Positions 44,992 to 53,972 of a stretch of DNA of 64,000 nucleotides are shown here, one piece after another. Source of the stretch: Bradyrhizobium betae. Its GTDB lineage: Bacteria; Pseudomonadota; Alphaproteobacteria; Rhizobiales; Xanthobacteraceae. Position 1 is the stretch's first letter, and each line of letters starts with the position of its first letter. Location of the stretch: assembly GCF_008932115.1 (NCBI RefSeq), contig NZ_CP044543.1, positions 4,036,501-4,100,500 of the forward strand, given 5' to 3'. The position numbers were made by a program, and so were the translations under genes. A model generated the notes under the pieces. The model was not told where the DNA came from. It worked only from the letters and a program-made list of their open reading frames with translations, and searched no databases.

Positions 44992-45981
44992 TCACCGCGC
45001 GCAGTCGACGATCACGGTGCCGAGCTTGTCGCCCTTCTCGACGGCCAGGTGCGCCTGTGCCGTGTCCGACAGCGCGAACTGCGCCGCGACATTGTGAAGC
45101 CGCGGCCCCGCCGCCAGCCATTTCGAGATGTCGGCCTGCGCTGCGGCAAGCAACGCCGGCGGCAACGCGAACAGCACCAGCGCGCGCAGCGCGATGCACT
45201 TTTCCATCAGTTCGCGCATCGGGATTGTTGGCGTGCGGTTGCCGTTGGTGGCGTAGACCGCGATGGTGGAATTCACCGCCATCAGCTTCAATGTGGTTGC
45301 GATGTTGCCGCCGAAATCGACGTCGACGACGTGGTCGACGCCGCGTCCGCCGGTGAAGGCCATCGCCTTGGCGACGACATCATCGTCCCTGTAGTTGATC
45401 ACGAGATCGGCGCCGGCGCGCCTCGCCTGCTCGCCCTTCATCGCGGAGCTGACCGTCGCGATCACCTGCGCGCCGCCCCATTTGGCGAGCTGCACGGCAT
45501 AGTGCCCGACTGCGCCGGCACCTCCGGTGACCAGCACGGTCTTGCCGACGATCGGGCCGTCCGCAAACAGCGAGCACCACGCTGTCATCGCGGGGATGCC
45601 GAGCGTCGCGCCTTCCGCAAAGGAGAGACGATCCGGCAGCGGCGTCACCAATTGCTCGGCGAGCGCGATATATTCGGCTGCCGTGCCGAAGGCGCGGCCG
45701 TTGCGCTGGCCGTTGAACAGCCAGACGCGATCGCCGACCCTGAAGCGCGTCACGCCGTCGCCGACATGGTCGACGAAACCCGCGCCGTCGCTGTTCGGAA
45801 TGACGCGAGGGTATTCCATAGTCCGGTAGCTGCCGCCACGTCGTCCGACATCGGCCGGATTGACGCCGGAGGCTTCCAGGCGAATGCGCACTTCGCCCGG
45901 GCCCGCGACCGGCGTCGGCATCTCACCAAAGGTGAGGACGTCGGCCGCCGGTCCTGTCTGCTCGTACCAGACTGCTCTCAC
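44992..45981 (-). CDS. NADPH:quinone reductase-like MDR oxidoreductase
   Basis: A 329-residue zinc-free MDR protein with GVNPADVGRRGG, the NADPH fold VTGGAGAVGHYAVQLAKWGG and FGTAAEYIAL. No structural-zinc Cys cluster. I set the start at GTG 45981, which overlaps the stop of the SDR gene by four bases (GTGA), so both are translated together. Probably reduces a quinone or an unsaturated carbonyl compound. Confidence 0.87.
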   Translation of the reverse strand: MRAVWYEQTGPAADVLTFGEMPTPVAGPGEVRIRLEASGVNPADVGRRGGSYRTMEYPRVIPNSDGAGFVDHVGDGVTRFRVGDRVWLFNGQRNGRAFGTAAEYIALAEQLVTPLPDRLSFAEGATLGIPAMTAWCSLFADGPIVGKTVLVTGGAGAVGHYAVQLAKWGGAQVIATVSSAMKGEQARRAGADLVINYRDDDVVAKAMAFTGGRGVDHVVDVDFGGNIATTLKLMAVNSTIAVYATNGNRTPTIPMRELMEKCIALRALVLFALPPALLAAAQADISKWLAAGPRLHNVAAQFALSDTAQAHLAVEKGDKLGTVIVDCAR

Positions 45982-46760
45982 AGCGTTCCCGGGAAGGCGC
46001 CACCATCGAGCAGGATGTTCTGCCCAGTGATGAAGCCGGCCTTGGCGCCGCACAGGAACGCACAGGCATAGCCGAACTCGTCGGGCTGGCCGAAGCGGCC
46101 GGCCGGGTTGAGCTTGGCGCGCTCGGCCAGGACCTGCTCGGGGGTCGTGCCACGCTTGTCGGCTTCGCCCTTCGCGGTGCTCGTCAGACGATCGGTCTCG
46201 AACGGGCCCGGCAGCAGGCCGTTGATCGTGACGTTGTTGATCACGGTCTTGCGCGACAGGCCGGCGATGAAGCCGGTGAGGCCGGCGCGCGCGCCGTTGG
46301 AGAGGCCGAGGATGTCGATCGGCGCCTTCACCGCGGCCGAAGTGATGTTGACGATGCGGCCGAACTTGCGCGCCATCATGCCGTCCACAGTCGATTTGAT
46401 CAGCTCGATCGGCGTGAGCATGTTGGCGTCGATCGCCTTGATCCAGTCGTCACGGGTCCAGTTGCGGAAATCGCCGGGCGGCGGGCCACCGGCATTGTTG
46501 ATCAGGATGTCCGGCTCGGGGCAGGCCTTCAGAACGGCCTCGCGCCCCGCGGGCGTCGTGATGTCGCCGACGATCTCGGTGACCTTCACGCCCGGATAGA
46601 GCTTCCGGATCTCGTCGGCCGTCTTCTTCAAAGCTTCGGCGCCGCGTGCGGTCAGCGTGACGTCAACGCCGGCTTCGGCCAGCGAGAAGGCGCAGGCGCG
46701 GCCGAGGCCCTTGCTAGATGCGCAGACGATGGCGCGGCGACCTTTGATCCCAAGATCCAC
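45978..46760 (-). CDS. Non-canonical SDR lacking the Tyr/Lys catalytic pair
   Basis: A 260-residue Rossmann protein. The cofactor loop is ASSKGLG rather than GxxxGxG, NNAG is present, and where YxxxK is expected it reads LSNGARAGLTGF, so Tyr and Lys are replaced by Ser and Arg. This fits the beta-ketoacyl-reductase-like SDR subgroup that lacks the standard tetrad. Translationally coupled to the MDR gene, suggesting joint function. Confidence 0.87.
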   Translation of the reverse strand: MDLGIKGRRAIVCASSKGLGRACAFSLAEAGVDVTLTARGAEALKKTADEIRKLYPGVKVTEIVGDITTPAGREAVLKACPEPDILINNAGGPPPGDFRNWTRDDWIKAIDANMLTPIELIKSTVDGMMARKFGRIVNITSAAVKAPIDILGLSNGARAGLTGFIAGLSRKTVINNVTINGLLPGPFETDRLTSTAKGEADKRGTTPEQVLAERAKLNPAGRFGQPDEFGYACAFLCGAKAGFITGQNILLDGGAFPGTL

Positions 46761-46887
46761 TGTTTCACTCCCGTAATGTCAGGCAGGTTTTAGAGGGCCG
46801 CACTCTAGCCAATCGTGGTGCCGCTGATAAGGGAGGGGCCCGCACCAAAATGCATGCTCGCCGGCGCGGCGATGCAAATGCGCCTGA

Positions 46888-47400
46888 TCAGATGCGCCGC
46901 TCCTGCTTGAGGCGGTCGATGGCGGCGGCGGCTTCCGGCGGCAGTGTCTTGAAGCCCATCTGTCCCATGGCCGAGAACAGCGGCCGCAGCCGCGAGCCGG
47001 CGAGAAATGGCGGCTGGCGGTTGGCCGGCACGATCTGGTCGAACACCAGGACCAGCGTGGTGGCGACGAGGCCGACCCTGATGGCGCCGAGCGCGGCGCC
47101 TCCGAGCCGGTCGCCGATGCCGGCCTCGCGGACCGTATCATCCAGCACGAAGCGGCCGATATAACCCAGCAACATGCCGACCACCAGAAAGATGCCGAAG
47201 AACCAGATCCAGGTCTGGAGCTGCGGTGAATTCGGATCGCCGGCGATCTGCGGCGCGATCATCGGCATCAGCGAAACCGCGATGGGGGCGGCAAGCAGAT
47301 AGGCGAGGATAGTCATGGCGCTGCGGAGCAGGCCGGTCCGGAAGCCGAAGCCGACCGTGATGACGAGCGCCGCATAGACCGCGAGATCGAAACTGTTCAT
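46888..47400 (-). CDS. CvpA-family inner-membrane protein
   Basis: A 170-residue protein with four predicted membrane segments. The N-terminus FDLAVYAALVITVGFGFRTGLLRS and RLGGAALGAIRVGLV match the CvpA family, linked to colicin V production and purF in enterobacteria; purF is not seen here. C-terminal tail ends in charged KQERRI. Confidence 0.88.
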   Translation of the reverse strand: MNSFDLAVYAALVITVGFGFRTGLLRSAMTILAYLLAAPIAVSLMPMIAPQIAGDPNSPQLQTWIWFFGIFLVVGMLLGYIGRFVLDDTVREAGIGDRLGGAALGAIRVGLVATTLVLVFDQIVPANRQPPFLAGSRLRPLFSAMGQMGFKTLPPEAAAAIDRLKQERRI

Positions 47401-47529
47401 GAGCGAGAGCCTGCGATGGAACGAATGAACGTCCCAACGATCATTCCGGTTTCAGATCGCTAAAATCGTCTGTATTGATGGCTGCAAAGTTCGAGGGATT
47501 GCGCCCAAGGAAGTGTCAGGGAAATCGTC

Positions 47530-48291
47530 ATGTCAGACCTATTCGACGTCAGTAAAGAAACCATCCTCGTCACGGGCGCAAGCCAGGGATTGGGGCGGCA
47601 ATTTGCCCGGGTTCTGGCGGCCAACGGCGCGGCCGTCGTGCTTGCGGCGCGGCAAACGGACAAGTTGAAGAGTCTGGAACAGGAAATCCGCGGCAAGGGC
47701 GGCCGCGCTGCCGCGGTTGCGCTCGACGTCACCGACATCGCTTCGATCGCCAAGGCAGTCGATACGGCAGAAGCCGCGCTCGGTCCGATCACCGTGCTGA
47801 TCAACAATGCCGGCATTGCCATCGAGAAGCTCGCGACCGAGCAGACCGAATCCGACTGGGACGCGGTGATCGGCGCCAATCTGAAGGGCGCCTATTTCCT
47901 CGCGACCGAGATTGCGCGCCGCATGATCGCGCGCAAGCAGGAGGGCAACATCGTCAACATCGCCTCCGTGCTCGGCACCGGCGTGCTGAAGGCGGTGTCG
48001 CCTTACGCGATCTCCAAGGCCGGCATCATCCAGGCGACCAAGGCGATGGCACTGGAGCTCGCCGGGCAGAACATCCGCATCAACGCGCTCGCCCCCGGCT
48101 ATATCGACACGGAAATGAACCACGCGTTCTGGTCGACGCCGCCAGGCGAGCGGTTGGCAAAACGCATCCCGCAACGCCGCGTCGGCGCCGAGTCCGATCT
48201 CGACGGCGCCATCCTGCTGCTGGCCTCGAAGGCGTCGAGGTACATGACGGGGAGCGTCATCACCGTCGATGGCGGGTTTTTGCTGAATTGA
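47530..48291 (+). CDS. Classical SDR oxidoreductase
   Basis: A 253-residue SDR with intact motifs: TGASQGLG, NNAG, Ser in NIASVLG and YAISK. The C-terminal SVITVDGGFLLN is typical of 3-oxoacyl-ACP-reductase-like members. Divergent from cvpA. Substrate unknown. Confidence 0.9.
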   Translation: MSDLFDVSKETILVTGASQGLGRQFARVLAANGAAVVLAARQTDKLKSLEQEIRGKGGRAAAVALDVTDIASIAKAVDTAEAALGPITVLINNAGIAIEKLATEQTESDWDAVIGANLKGAYFLATEIARRMIARKQEGNIVNIASVLGTGVLKAVSPYAISKAGIIQATKAMALELAGQNIRINALAPGYIDTEMNHAFWSTPPGERLAKRIPQRRVGAESDLDGAILLLASKASRYMTGSVITVDGGFLLN

Positions 48292-48298
48292 GCCCAGC

Positions 48299-48434
48299 TG
48301 TCGTCCCGGGGCGCGCGTAGCGCGAGCCCGGGACCCATACCCACAGGAAGCAATTTGGCGAAGACTCGGAGTGATCATCTCGCGCCGCAACTACTCCCTG
48401 TGGTTATGGATCCCCGCGTTCGCGGGGATGACAA
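48299..48434. repeat. Dispersed palindromic intergenic repeat, family A (inverted copy)
   Basis: The reverse complement aligns along its length with 8046-8185, sharing the AGTCTTCGCCAAATTGCTTCC-like core in slightly diverged form, a (C)CCGGGAC hairpin at one end and CCCCGCG/CGCGGGG at the other. Between convergent genes. Confidence 0.85.
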
Positions 48435-48459
48435 CGGAGGATGATGCGACAGCTTCACA

Positions 48460-50052
48460 CTACCGCATCTCCCCCCTGATCATATCCGCCGCCTTCTCCC
48501 CGATCATGATGGTCGGCGCGTTGGTGTTGCCGCCGATCAGCGTCGGCATGATCGAGGCGTCGACGATGCGCAGGCCTTCGACGCCGTGGACCTTCAGCGT
48601 CGGGTCGACCACGGCCATCGCGTCCAGGCCCATCTTGCAGGTGCCGACAGGGTGATAGACGGTGTCGACGCGGCTTCGCAGGATGGCGCGGATGTCGTCG
48701 TCGGTGCTGACATCGGACGTGAACATGTCCTTCTTCTGCAACGCGCGCATCGCAGGCGTCTCCATTAGCCGCCGCGTGGTCTTGAAGCCCGCGACCATCG
48801 TTTCCAGGTCGGCTTCCTCGCCCAGAAAATTCGGATCGATCATGGGTGAAGCGAGCGGATCGGCGCTTTTCAGCCAGACGCTGCCGCGGCTCTTCGGCCT
48901 GAGCAGGCAGACATGGCATGAGAAGCCTGCTTCCTTGTGCTTCTTGCGGCCATGGTCATCGAGCATGGCGATGATGAAGTGCAGCTGAATGTCGGGCACA
49001 TCGAGATCGGGGCTGGTCTTCAGGAAGCCGCCGCACTCGGCGAAATTGGTGGTCATCAGGCCGCGCCGCTTGCTGCGGTACTGCTGGATGGCGCGAAGCA
49101 GGGACGGCAATCGGCCGAGCGACGCGTGAACGAAGTGCGGATAGTCGGAGGCGTAGACGAACACGAAATCCGGATGGTCCTGCAGATTGCGCCCGACGCC
49201 CGGCAAATGATGCACGACGCCGATGCCGTGCGCCGCAAGCGCTTCGCCATCGCCGACGCCCGACAGCATCAGCAGTTGCGGTGACTGGAACGCGCCGGAG
49301 GCGAGGATCACCTCGCGCCGGGCGCGCAGCTGCTTGGTCTGCTTGCCCTGCAGATATTCGATGCCGACCGCGCGGCCGCCTTCGAACAGGATTTTCGTGG
49401 CATGCGCCCCCGTCTCGACGCGCAGATTCGCGCGCTTGTCCATGTGGGGCTGCAGATAGGCGCGTGCCGCGCTCCAGCGCTCGCCATTGTGCTGGGTCAC
49501 CTGGTAGCTGCCGAGCCCTTCGTGGTCCTCGCCGTTGAAATCCTCGCGGATGCGGAACTGTGCCTCGCGCGCGGCCTGATGGAAGACGTCATGGATCGGA
49601 TTGTCCGAGCGCAATTTGTTGACATGCAGCGGGCCGCCCTTGCCGTGATACGCGCCGTCGAAATCGCTGTTGTTCTCGGAAGCCTTGAAATAGGGCAGGA
49701 CGTCGGCGTACGACCAGCCGGCATTGCCGAGCGAGGCCCAGTGGTCGTAGTCCCATTTGTTGCCGCGGATGTAGACCATGGCGTTGATCGCCGAGGAACC
49801 GCCGAGGCCCTTGCCGCGCGGTTGATAGCCGATGCGGCCGTTCAATCCCTTCTGCGGCACGGTCTCGAAGGCCCAGTTGGCCGCGCTGTAGGGCAGAGCG
49901 AGCCCGAATGGCGTGGTGATCCGCCAATTGTCGTTCCGTCCGCCGGCATCGAGCAGCGCCACGGATGTCGCCGCATCCTCCGACAGCCGCCCGGCGACAG
50001 TGCAGCCGCCCGAGCCCGCGCCCACGACGACGAAATCGAATGTGTCAGTCAC
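48460..50052 (-). CDS. GMC-family FAD alcohol oxidoreductase (choline dehydrogenase-like)
   Basis: A 530-residue flavoprotein with the FAD fold VVGAGSGGCTVAGRLSED, GGSSAINAMVYIRG, the second GMC signature GAFQSPQLLMLSGVGD and catalytic His in YHPVGTCKMG plus Asn in NTNAPTIMIGEKAADMI. I chose GTG 50052 (AGGGGGAAAC upstream) over an ATG at 50091 that lies inside a palindromic repeat. It oxidises an alcohol. The aldehyde dehydrogenase upstream on the same strand could take the next step. Confidence 0.9.
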   Translation of the reverse strand: MTDTFDFVVVGAGSGGCTVAGRLSEDAATSVALLDAGGRNDNWRITTPFGLALPYSAANWAFETVPQKGLNGRIGYQPRGKGLGGSSAINAMVYIRGNKWDYDHWASLGNAGWSYADVLPYFKASENNSDFDGAYHGKGGPLHVNKLRSDNPIHDVFHQAAREAQFRIREDFNGEDHEGLGSYQVTQHNGERWSAARAYLQPHMDKRANLRVETGAHATKILFEGGRAVGIEYLQGKQTKQLRARREVILASGAFQSPQLLMLSGVGDGEALAAHGIGVVHHLPGVGRNLQDHPDFVFVYASDYPHFVHASLGRLPSLLRAIQQYRSKRRGLMTTNFAECGGFLKTSPDLDVPDIQLHFIIAMLDDHGRKKHKEAGFSCHVCLLRPKSRGSVWLKSADPLASPMIDPNFLGEEADLETMVAGFKTTRRLMETPAMRALQKKDMFTSDVSTDDDIRAILRSRVDTVYHPVGTCKMGLDAMAVVDPTLKVHGVEGLRIVDASIMPTLIGGNTNAPTIMIGEKAADMIRGEMR

Positions 50053-50085
50053 TGATGTTTCCCCCTGAGAGTCTTTTTGTTTGGT

Positions 50086-50230
50086 CGTCATTCCGGGGCG
50101 CGACGAAATCGCGAGCTATGATGCGCAATTGCGCATCTGAGAATCCATCTCACCACCATTGATGCGGACAAATGGATTCTCAGATGCGTAATTGCGCATC
50201 ATAGCTCGCGCTACGCGCGCCCCGGAATGA
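50086..50230. repeat. Long nested palindrome between alcohol and aldehyde dehydrogenase genes
   Basis: The inner arms 50111-50148 and 50172-50209 are 38 bp long with one mismatch; the outer arms (GTCATTCCGGGGCGCG and CGCGCCCCGGAATGAC) extend the symmetry to about 145 bp. It overlaps the last codons and stop of the aldehyde dehydrogenase gene. It would form a very stable hairpin in RNA or a cruciform in DNA. Possibly a MITE-like element. Confidence 0.88.
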
Positions 50231-51701
50231 CTGATAGCTGCGACATGAACCGCATCAGCTTCTCCAGCCGCGCGATCTTGCCGCCATAGGGCGGGTAGAG
50301 ATCGGCGAGGCGGTTGAACTTCGAGCGATAGAACACCGGCTTCAGCTTGCTGAACGTCTTGAAACCCCATTCGCCGTGATAGGCGCCGGTGCCGGAGGCG
50401 CCGACGCCACCCATCGGCTGGTTGGCCTGCGCGAAGTGGAACAGGCAGTCGTTGATCGTGACCCCGCCGGAGATGGTGCGCGCCAGCACCTCGTCGCGCG
50501 CGGCGCGGTCCGTGCCGAACCAGTACAGCGCCAGCGGCCGGTCGCGGGCGTTGACGAAGGCGATCGCGTCGGCCGGCGAGCGCGTGCCGAGCACCGGCAG
50601 CACGGGTCCAAAAATCTCCTCCTGCATCACCGCCATGTCTGCGGTCGCACCGACGATCAGCGTCGGCGGAAATTTGCGATGGGATTTCCAGTTGGGATCG
50701 TCCGCCTTCGCCGGCTGCAGGATCTTGGCGCCGCGCTGTGCCGCATCGGCGACGAGGCCTTCCAGCCGCGCGTAATGCCGGTCGGAAATGATCGAAGTGT
50801 AGTCCTTGTTGGCGGGATCGGTGCCGAACATGCGCCGCATCTGCGCGCGTACTTTTTCGGCGAAGGCCTGCAGCGAGCCCTCCGGCACCAGCACATAATC
50901 CGGCGCGATGCAGGTCTGCCCGGCATTGAGCAGCTTGCCATAGGCGATGCGCTCGGCCGCCTCCTCGAGATCGGCGGAGCCATCGATGATCGCAGGCGAC
51001 TTGCCGCCGAGCTCGAGCGTGACAGGCGTCAGATTGCGCCCTGCGGCTTCCGCGACCAGCCGCCCGACCCGCGTCGAGCCGGTGAAGACGAGATGATCGA
51101 ACGGCAGCGAGGCAAAGGCTTTTGCAATCTCGTCCTCGATGCCGGTGACGAGCAGCTCGGTTGCGTCGAACCTCGCGGCGACGGTCTCCCTCAGCAGGCC
51201 GGCGAAGTGCGGCGCGAGCTCGCTCGGCTTGATGATGACGCGATTGCCGGCGGCGATCGCGCCGATCGCGGGCGCCAGCGTCAGCTGGAGCGGATAATTC
51301 CAGGGCGCGATGATGCCGACCACGCCGAGCGGCTGCGGCATCAGCCGGTTGCGCGCGGGCAGGAATTGCAGCGTGGTGGCGATTCGTTGCGGTGCCATCC
51401 AGCTCTTCAGCTGCTTGGTCGCATGCCGGATCTCGGAGAACACCATCATCGTCTCGGCAATGGTGGTTTCGACCGCGGAGCGATGGCCGAAATCGGCCGA
51501 GATCGCCTGCCGGAAGCGCTCCTCGTTGTCGGCGACCACGGCGCGCAGCCGCGCCAGCCGGTCGAGCCGCTCGGCAAGGTCAGCCGCCGGCTCGGTCCGC
51601 GACCGCAAGACCATGGCCTGGAAGGAATCCGCCAGAGCTCCCAGCGGAACGCTCGTCGGGGATCGATCCAAGGCGTTTGACAAGGCGTTGCTCCCTGACA
51701 T
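50211..51701 (-). CDS. Aldehyde dehydrogenase, coniferyl-aldehyde (CalB) type
   Basis: A 496-residue NAD(P)-dependent aldehyde dehydrogenase with Glu in TLELGGKSP and catalytic Cys in NAGQTCIAPDYV. The C-terminal LYPPYGGKIARLEKLMRF is characteristic of the CalB branch. The start at 51701 has AAAGGGAA upstream. The last residues (VIPGRA) and the TAG stop are read from the palindromic repeat, so insertion of the repeat has reset the C-terminus. It probably oxidises aromatic or long-chain aldehydes. Confidence 0.9.
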   Translation of the reverse strand: MSGSNALSNALDRSPTSVPLGALADSFQAMVLRSRTEPAADLAERLDRLARLRAVVADNEERFRQAISADFGHRSAVETTIAETMMVFSEIRHATKQLKSWMAPQRIATTLQFLPARNRLMPQPLGVVGIIAPWNYPLQLTLAPAIGAIAAGNRVIIKPSELAPHFAGLLRETVAARFDATELLVTGIEDEIAKAFASLPFDHLVFTGSTRVGRLVAEAAGRNLTPVTLELGGKSPAIIDGSADLEEAAERIAYGKLLNAGQTCIAPDYVLVPEGSLQAFAEKVRAQMRRMFGTDPANKDYTSIISDRHYARLEGLVADAAQRGAKILQPAKADDPNWKSHRKFPPTLIVGATADMAVMQEEIFGPVLPVLGTRSPADAIAFVNARDRPLALYWFGTDRAARDEVLARTISGGVTINDCLFHFAQANQPMGGVGASGTGAYHGEWGFKTFSKLKPVFYRSKFNRLADLYPPYGGKIARLEKLMRFMSQLSVIPGRA

Positions 51702-51993
51702 GGCGTTTCCCTTCGCTTTTGTTGCCGCAAGCTGGCCCTTTGTGGAACTTCTGGCAAGAGCGGGCCAAACCGGCCGGAATTCGGCCCACCGCCCTGTCAT
51801 AAAGTCGAAAAAAACGTCCCCGCAGCCCTTTCCAAAGGCGGTGCGGGTTGGTACATACGCCCCGCACCCAATGGGCTTTGCCCGGGGTTGCCTTCCAAGG
51901 AAGCCTTTGGGACGGACCGAGCAAGCCACGCGAACAGCGTCGGCCCTTCATCCACCGTCCCCGGCATTTTCGCGAAGGCACGCAATGGTTTAA

Positions 51994-52070
<77 letters not shown>

Positions 52071-52097
52071 AATTTGGATTTCACCGGATCCGATACG

Positions 52098-52133
52098 AAA
52101 ATGGCTCGCATCACGCGGGCCATTTTTGTTTGG
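52098..52133 (+). terminator. Intrinsic terminator of tRNA-fMet
   Basis: The 12-bp stem AAAATGGCTCGC/GCGGGCCATTTT (one G-T pair), loop ATCAC, then TGTTTGG. Near-identical stems recur at 53393 and 55708. Confidence 0.85.
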
Positions 52134-52197
52134 GGCGCTGCTCGGTGAAAACGTCAGCGATACCTTCCCGTACATTCGCTGCTACGAGCAAATCCCC

Positions 52198-52509
52198 TCA
52201 CTCCGGAAAACTCAAAATCATCTTCAACAATTTCGGAAACCGCGCGTTGATGTCGTCCTCGCGCACGACGTTGCGGTGCTGAACACCCTGCTTCGACGTC
52301 CGGATCAGGCCGGCCTCGCGCAGGATGCGGAAATGGTTCGACAGGGTCGATTTCGCCATGTCGGGGCAGGGCGCCGCCTCGGTGCACGACATACAGGCGT
52401 TTTCCGCGACGAGGCTCTTGACGATGCGCCGCCGCATCGGATCCGCGAGGGCTGCGAGCACCCCGGCCAGTGTGATCTCGTCCCGCGATGGGTGAACGAA
52501 CTGCACCAT
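52198..52509 (-). CDS. ArsR-family transcriptional repressor
   Basis: A 103-residue winged-helix regulator (LAALADPMRRRIVKSL, then MAKSTLSNHFRILREAGLI as the recognition region). Three Cys (39, 42, 48) in ACMSCTEAAPCPDM could bind metal or sense oxidation, though this subgroup also includes metal-independent regulators. Divergent from the SDR gene at 52604, with a perfect palindrome between them. Confidence 0.9.
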   Translation of the reverse strand: MVQFVHPSRDEITLAGVLAALADPMRRRIVKSLVAENACMSCTEAAPCPDMAKSTLSNHFRILREAGLIRTSKQGVQHRNVVREDDINARFPKLLKMILSFPE

Positions 52510-52539
52510 GCCTAAAATATAGCACCTGCCTTGAACTCC

Positions 52540-52570
52540 TTCAATAGTTCACTAGTATTGAACTATTGAA
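52540..52570. promoter_or_regulatory. Palindromic operator for the ArsR/SDR divergent pair
   Basis: TTCAATAGTTC (52540-52550) and GAACTATTGAA (52560-52570) form a perfect 11-bp inverted repeat with a 9-base spacer. It lies 31 bp from the arsR start and 33 bp from the SDR start, so one repressor dimer could shut off both genes. AT-rich against the local high GC. Confidence 0.75.
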
Positions 52571-52603
52571 TATCGGCATCCCGCCGAACAACGGAGATAT
52601 GCG

Positions 52604-53356
52604 ATGACCAGGAGACTCGAAGGCAAAGTTGCGCTCGTGACCGGCGCATCCAAAGGCATCGGTGCCGAAATCGCCACGCGGCTCGCGGCCGAGGGCGCGG
52701 CGGTCGCCGTCAACTACAGCGCCAGCAAAGAGGCCGCCGACCGCGTGGTCGCGGCGATTCTCGCCAAGGGTGGCAAGGCCGTCGCGGTCCAGGGCAACCT
52801 CGCCGACGCCAACGACGTGAAAAGCGTGGTCGCGGAGACCGTCAAGGCGCTCGGTGCGATCGACATCCTGGTCAACAACGCGGGCGTCTACGAATTCGCT
52901 CCGCTCGAGGACATCACGCCGGAGCATTTCCACCGGCATTTCGACCTCAACGTGCTCGGCCTGCTGCTGGTTTCGGGCGAAGCGTCGAAGCACTTCAACG
53001 CCAATGGCGGGAGCATCATCAACATCTCCTCCGGCGTCTCGACCATCGCGCCGGCGAACACCGCCGTCTACACCGCGACCAAAGCGTCGGTCGATGCGAT
53101 CACCGCCGTGCTGGCGAAGGAGCTGGCGCCGCGCAAGATCCGCGTCAACGCCGTCAATCCGGGCATGATCGCCACCGAAGGCGTCGTCTCGGCCGGCCTG
53201 CACGAAGGCGACATGCGTAGCTGGATCGAATCCACCACCCCGCTCGGCCGCATCGGCAAGGTCGAGGAGATCGCGGCCGCGGTGGCCTTCTTCGCGTCGG
53301 ACGATGCGTCCTACGTTACGGGCGAGACGCTTCACGTCACCGGCGGCCTGCGCTGA
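52604..53356 (+). CDS. Classical SDR oxidoreductase (FabG/glucose dehydrogenase-like)
   Basis: A 250-residue SDR with intact TGASKGIG, NNAGVYEF, Ser in NISSGVS and YTATK. The ATG at 52604 has GGAGATATGCG upstream. Divergent from, and probably repressed by, the ArsR protein. Likely reduces a carbonyl compound; substrate unknown. Confidence 0.92.
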   Translation: MTRRLEGKVALVTGASKGIGAEIATRLAAEGAAVAVNYSASKEAADRVVAAILAKGGKAVAVQGNLADANDVKSVVAETVKALGAIDILVNNAGVYEFAPLEDITPEHFHRHFDLNVLGLLLVSGEASKHFNANGGSIINISSGVSTIAPANTAVYTATKASVDAITAVLAKELAPRKIRVNAVNPGMIATEGVVSAGLHEGDMRSWIESTTPLGRIGKVEEIAAAVAFFASDDASYVTGETLHVTGGLR

Positions 53357-53392
53357 CGGCTGACCTGATTGGACTGTAACGGTCCCGATGGG

Positions 53393-53425
53393 AAAATGGC
53401 CCGCTTCACGCGGGCCATTTTGCTT
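53393..53425. terminator. Intrinsic terminator between convergent SDR and cytochrome genes
   Basis: Perfect 12-bp stem AAAATGGCCCGC/GCGGGCCATTTT with loop TTCAC. The A-run and T-run on either side allow use in both directions. Near copy of the tRNA terminator. Confidence 0.88.
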
Positions 53426-53463
53426 TGACCGGGCGCAGCAGAGAGAAGGCCTGGCGCAGATCG

Positions 53464-53913
53464 TCACTTTTGCTGAATGCGACTGAGGTAATCGACGACA
53501 GCCAGGATGCGTTTTTGCACGACGACGTCCGGGTTCTGCTCCGGCCCGGCCATCTTCCAATAGGAGGGATCGACATAATGGGGCAAGTTGACGATGGGAT
53601 TGAATCGGTCGCCCCAAATCGGCATTTCACGAATGCCGTGAGCGGGAGGTAGTTTCGATCCGTCGATGGCTTTGTAGACAGCGTCCGCGGGAAAGACGCC
53701 GTTGTTGTTCCTGGCCAGCATGGTCAAGTCAGCAGGCGCTATCTTGAGCTGGTCGCTGACCGGTCCTTTGCCCCTTGCATCGGCACCGTGACAACTCGCG
53801 CACGAAGATTGAAACTCCCCTTTGCCGACGTCGAGGTCTTCAGCCTGGGCGACGACGGCGAACCCGGCGGTCAGGCCGGAAATCATCAACCATTTCACGC
53901 CGCATTTGACCAT
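53464..53913 (-). CDS. Periplasmic c-type cytochrome
   Basis: A 149-residue exported protein: signal peptide to about AQAEDLD, heme motif CASCH, and a likely axial Met in REMPIWGDRF. Monoheme class I. A FixK/FNR box lies 60 bp upstream, pointing to expression when oxygen is low. No oxidase genes are adjacent, so the electron partner is unknown. Confidence 0.9.
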   Translation of the reverse strand: MVKCGVKWLMISGLTAGFAVVAQAEDLDVGKGEFQSSCASCHGADARGKGPVSDQLKIAPADLTMLARNNNGVFPADAVYKAIDGSKLPPAHGIREMPIWGDRFNPIVNLPHYVDPSYWKMAGPEQNPDVVVQKRILAVVDYLSRIQQK

Positions 53914-53972
53914 GTCGCGCTCCGACGCCGGCTGGAAAGAACCGGATGGTAGCGGCCTGGCTCTCCGGCAGA

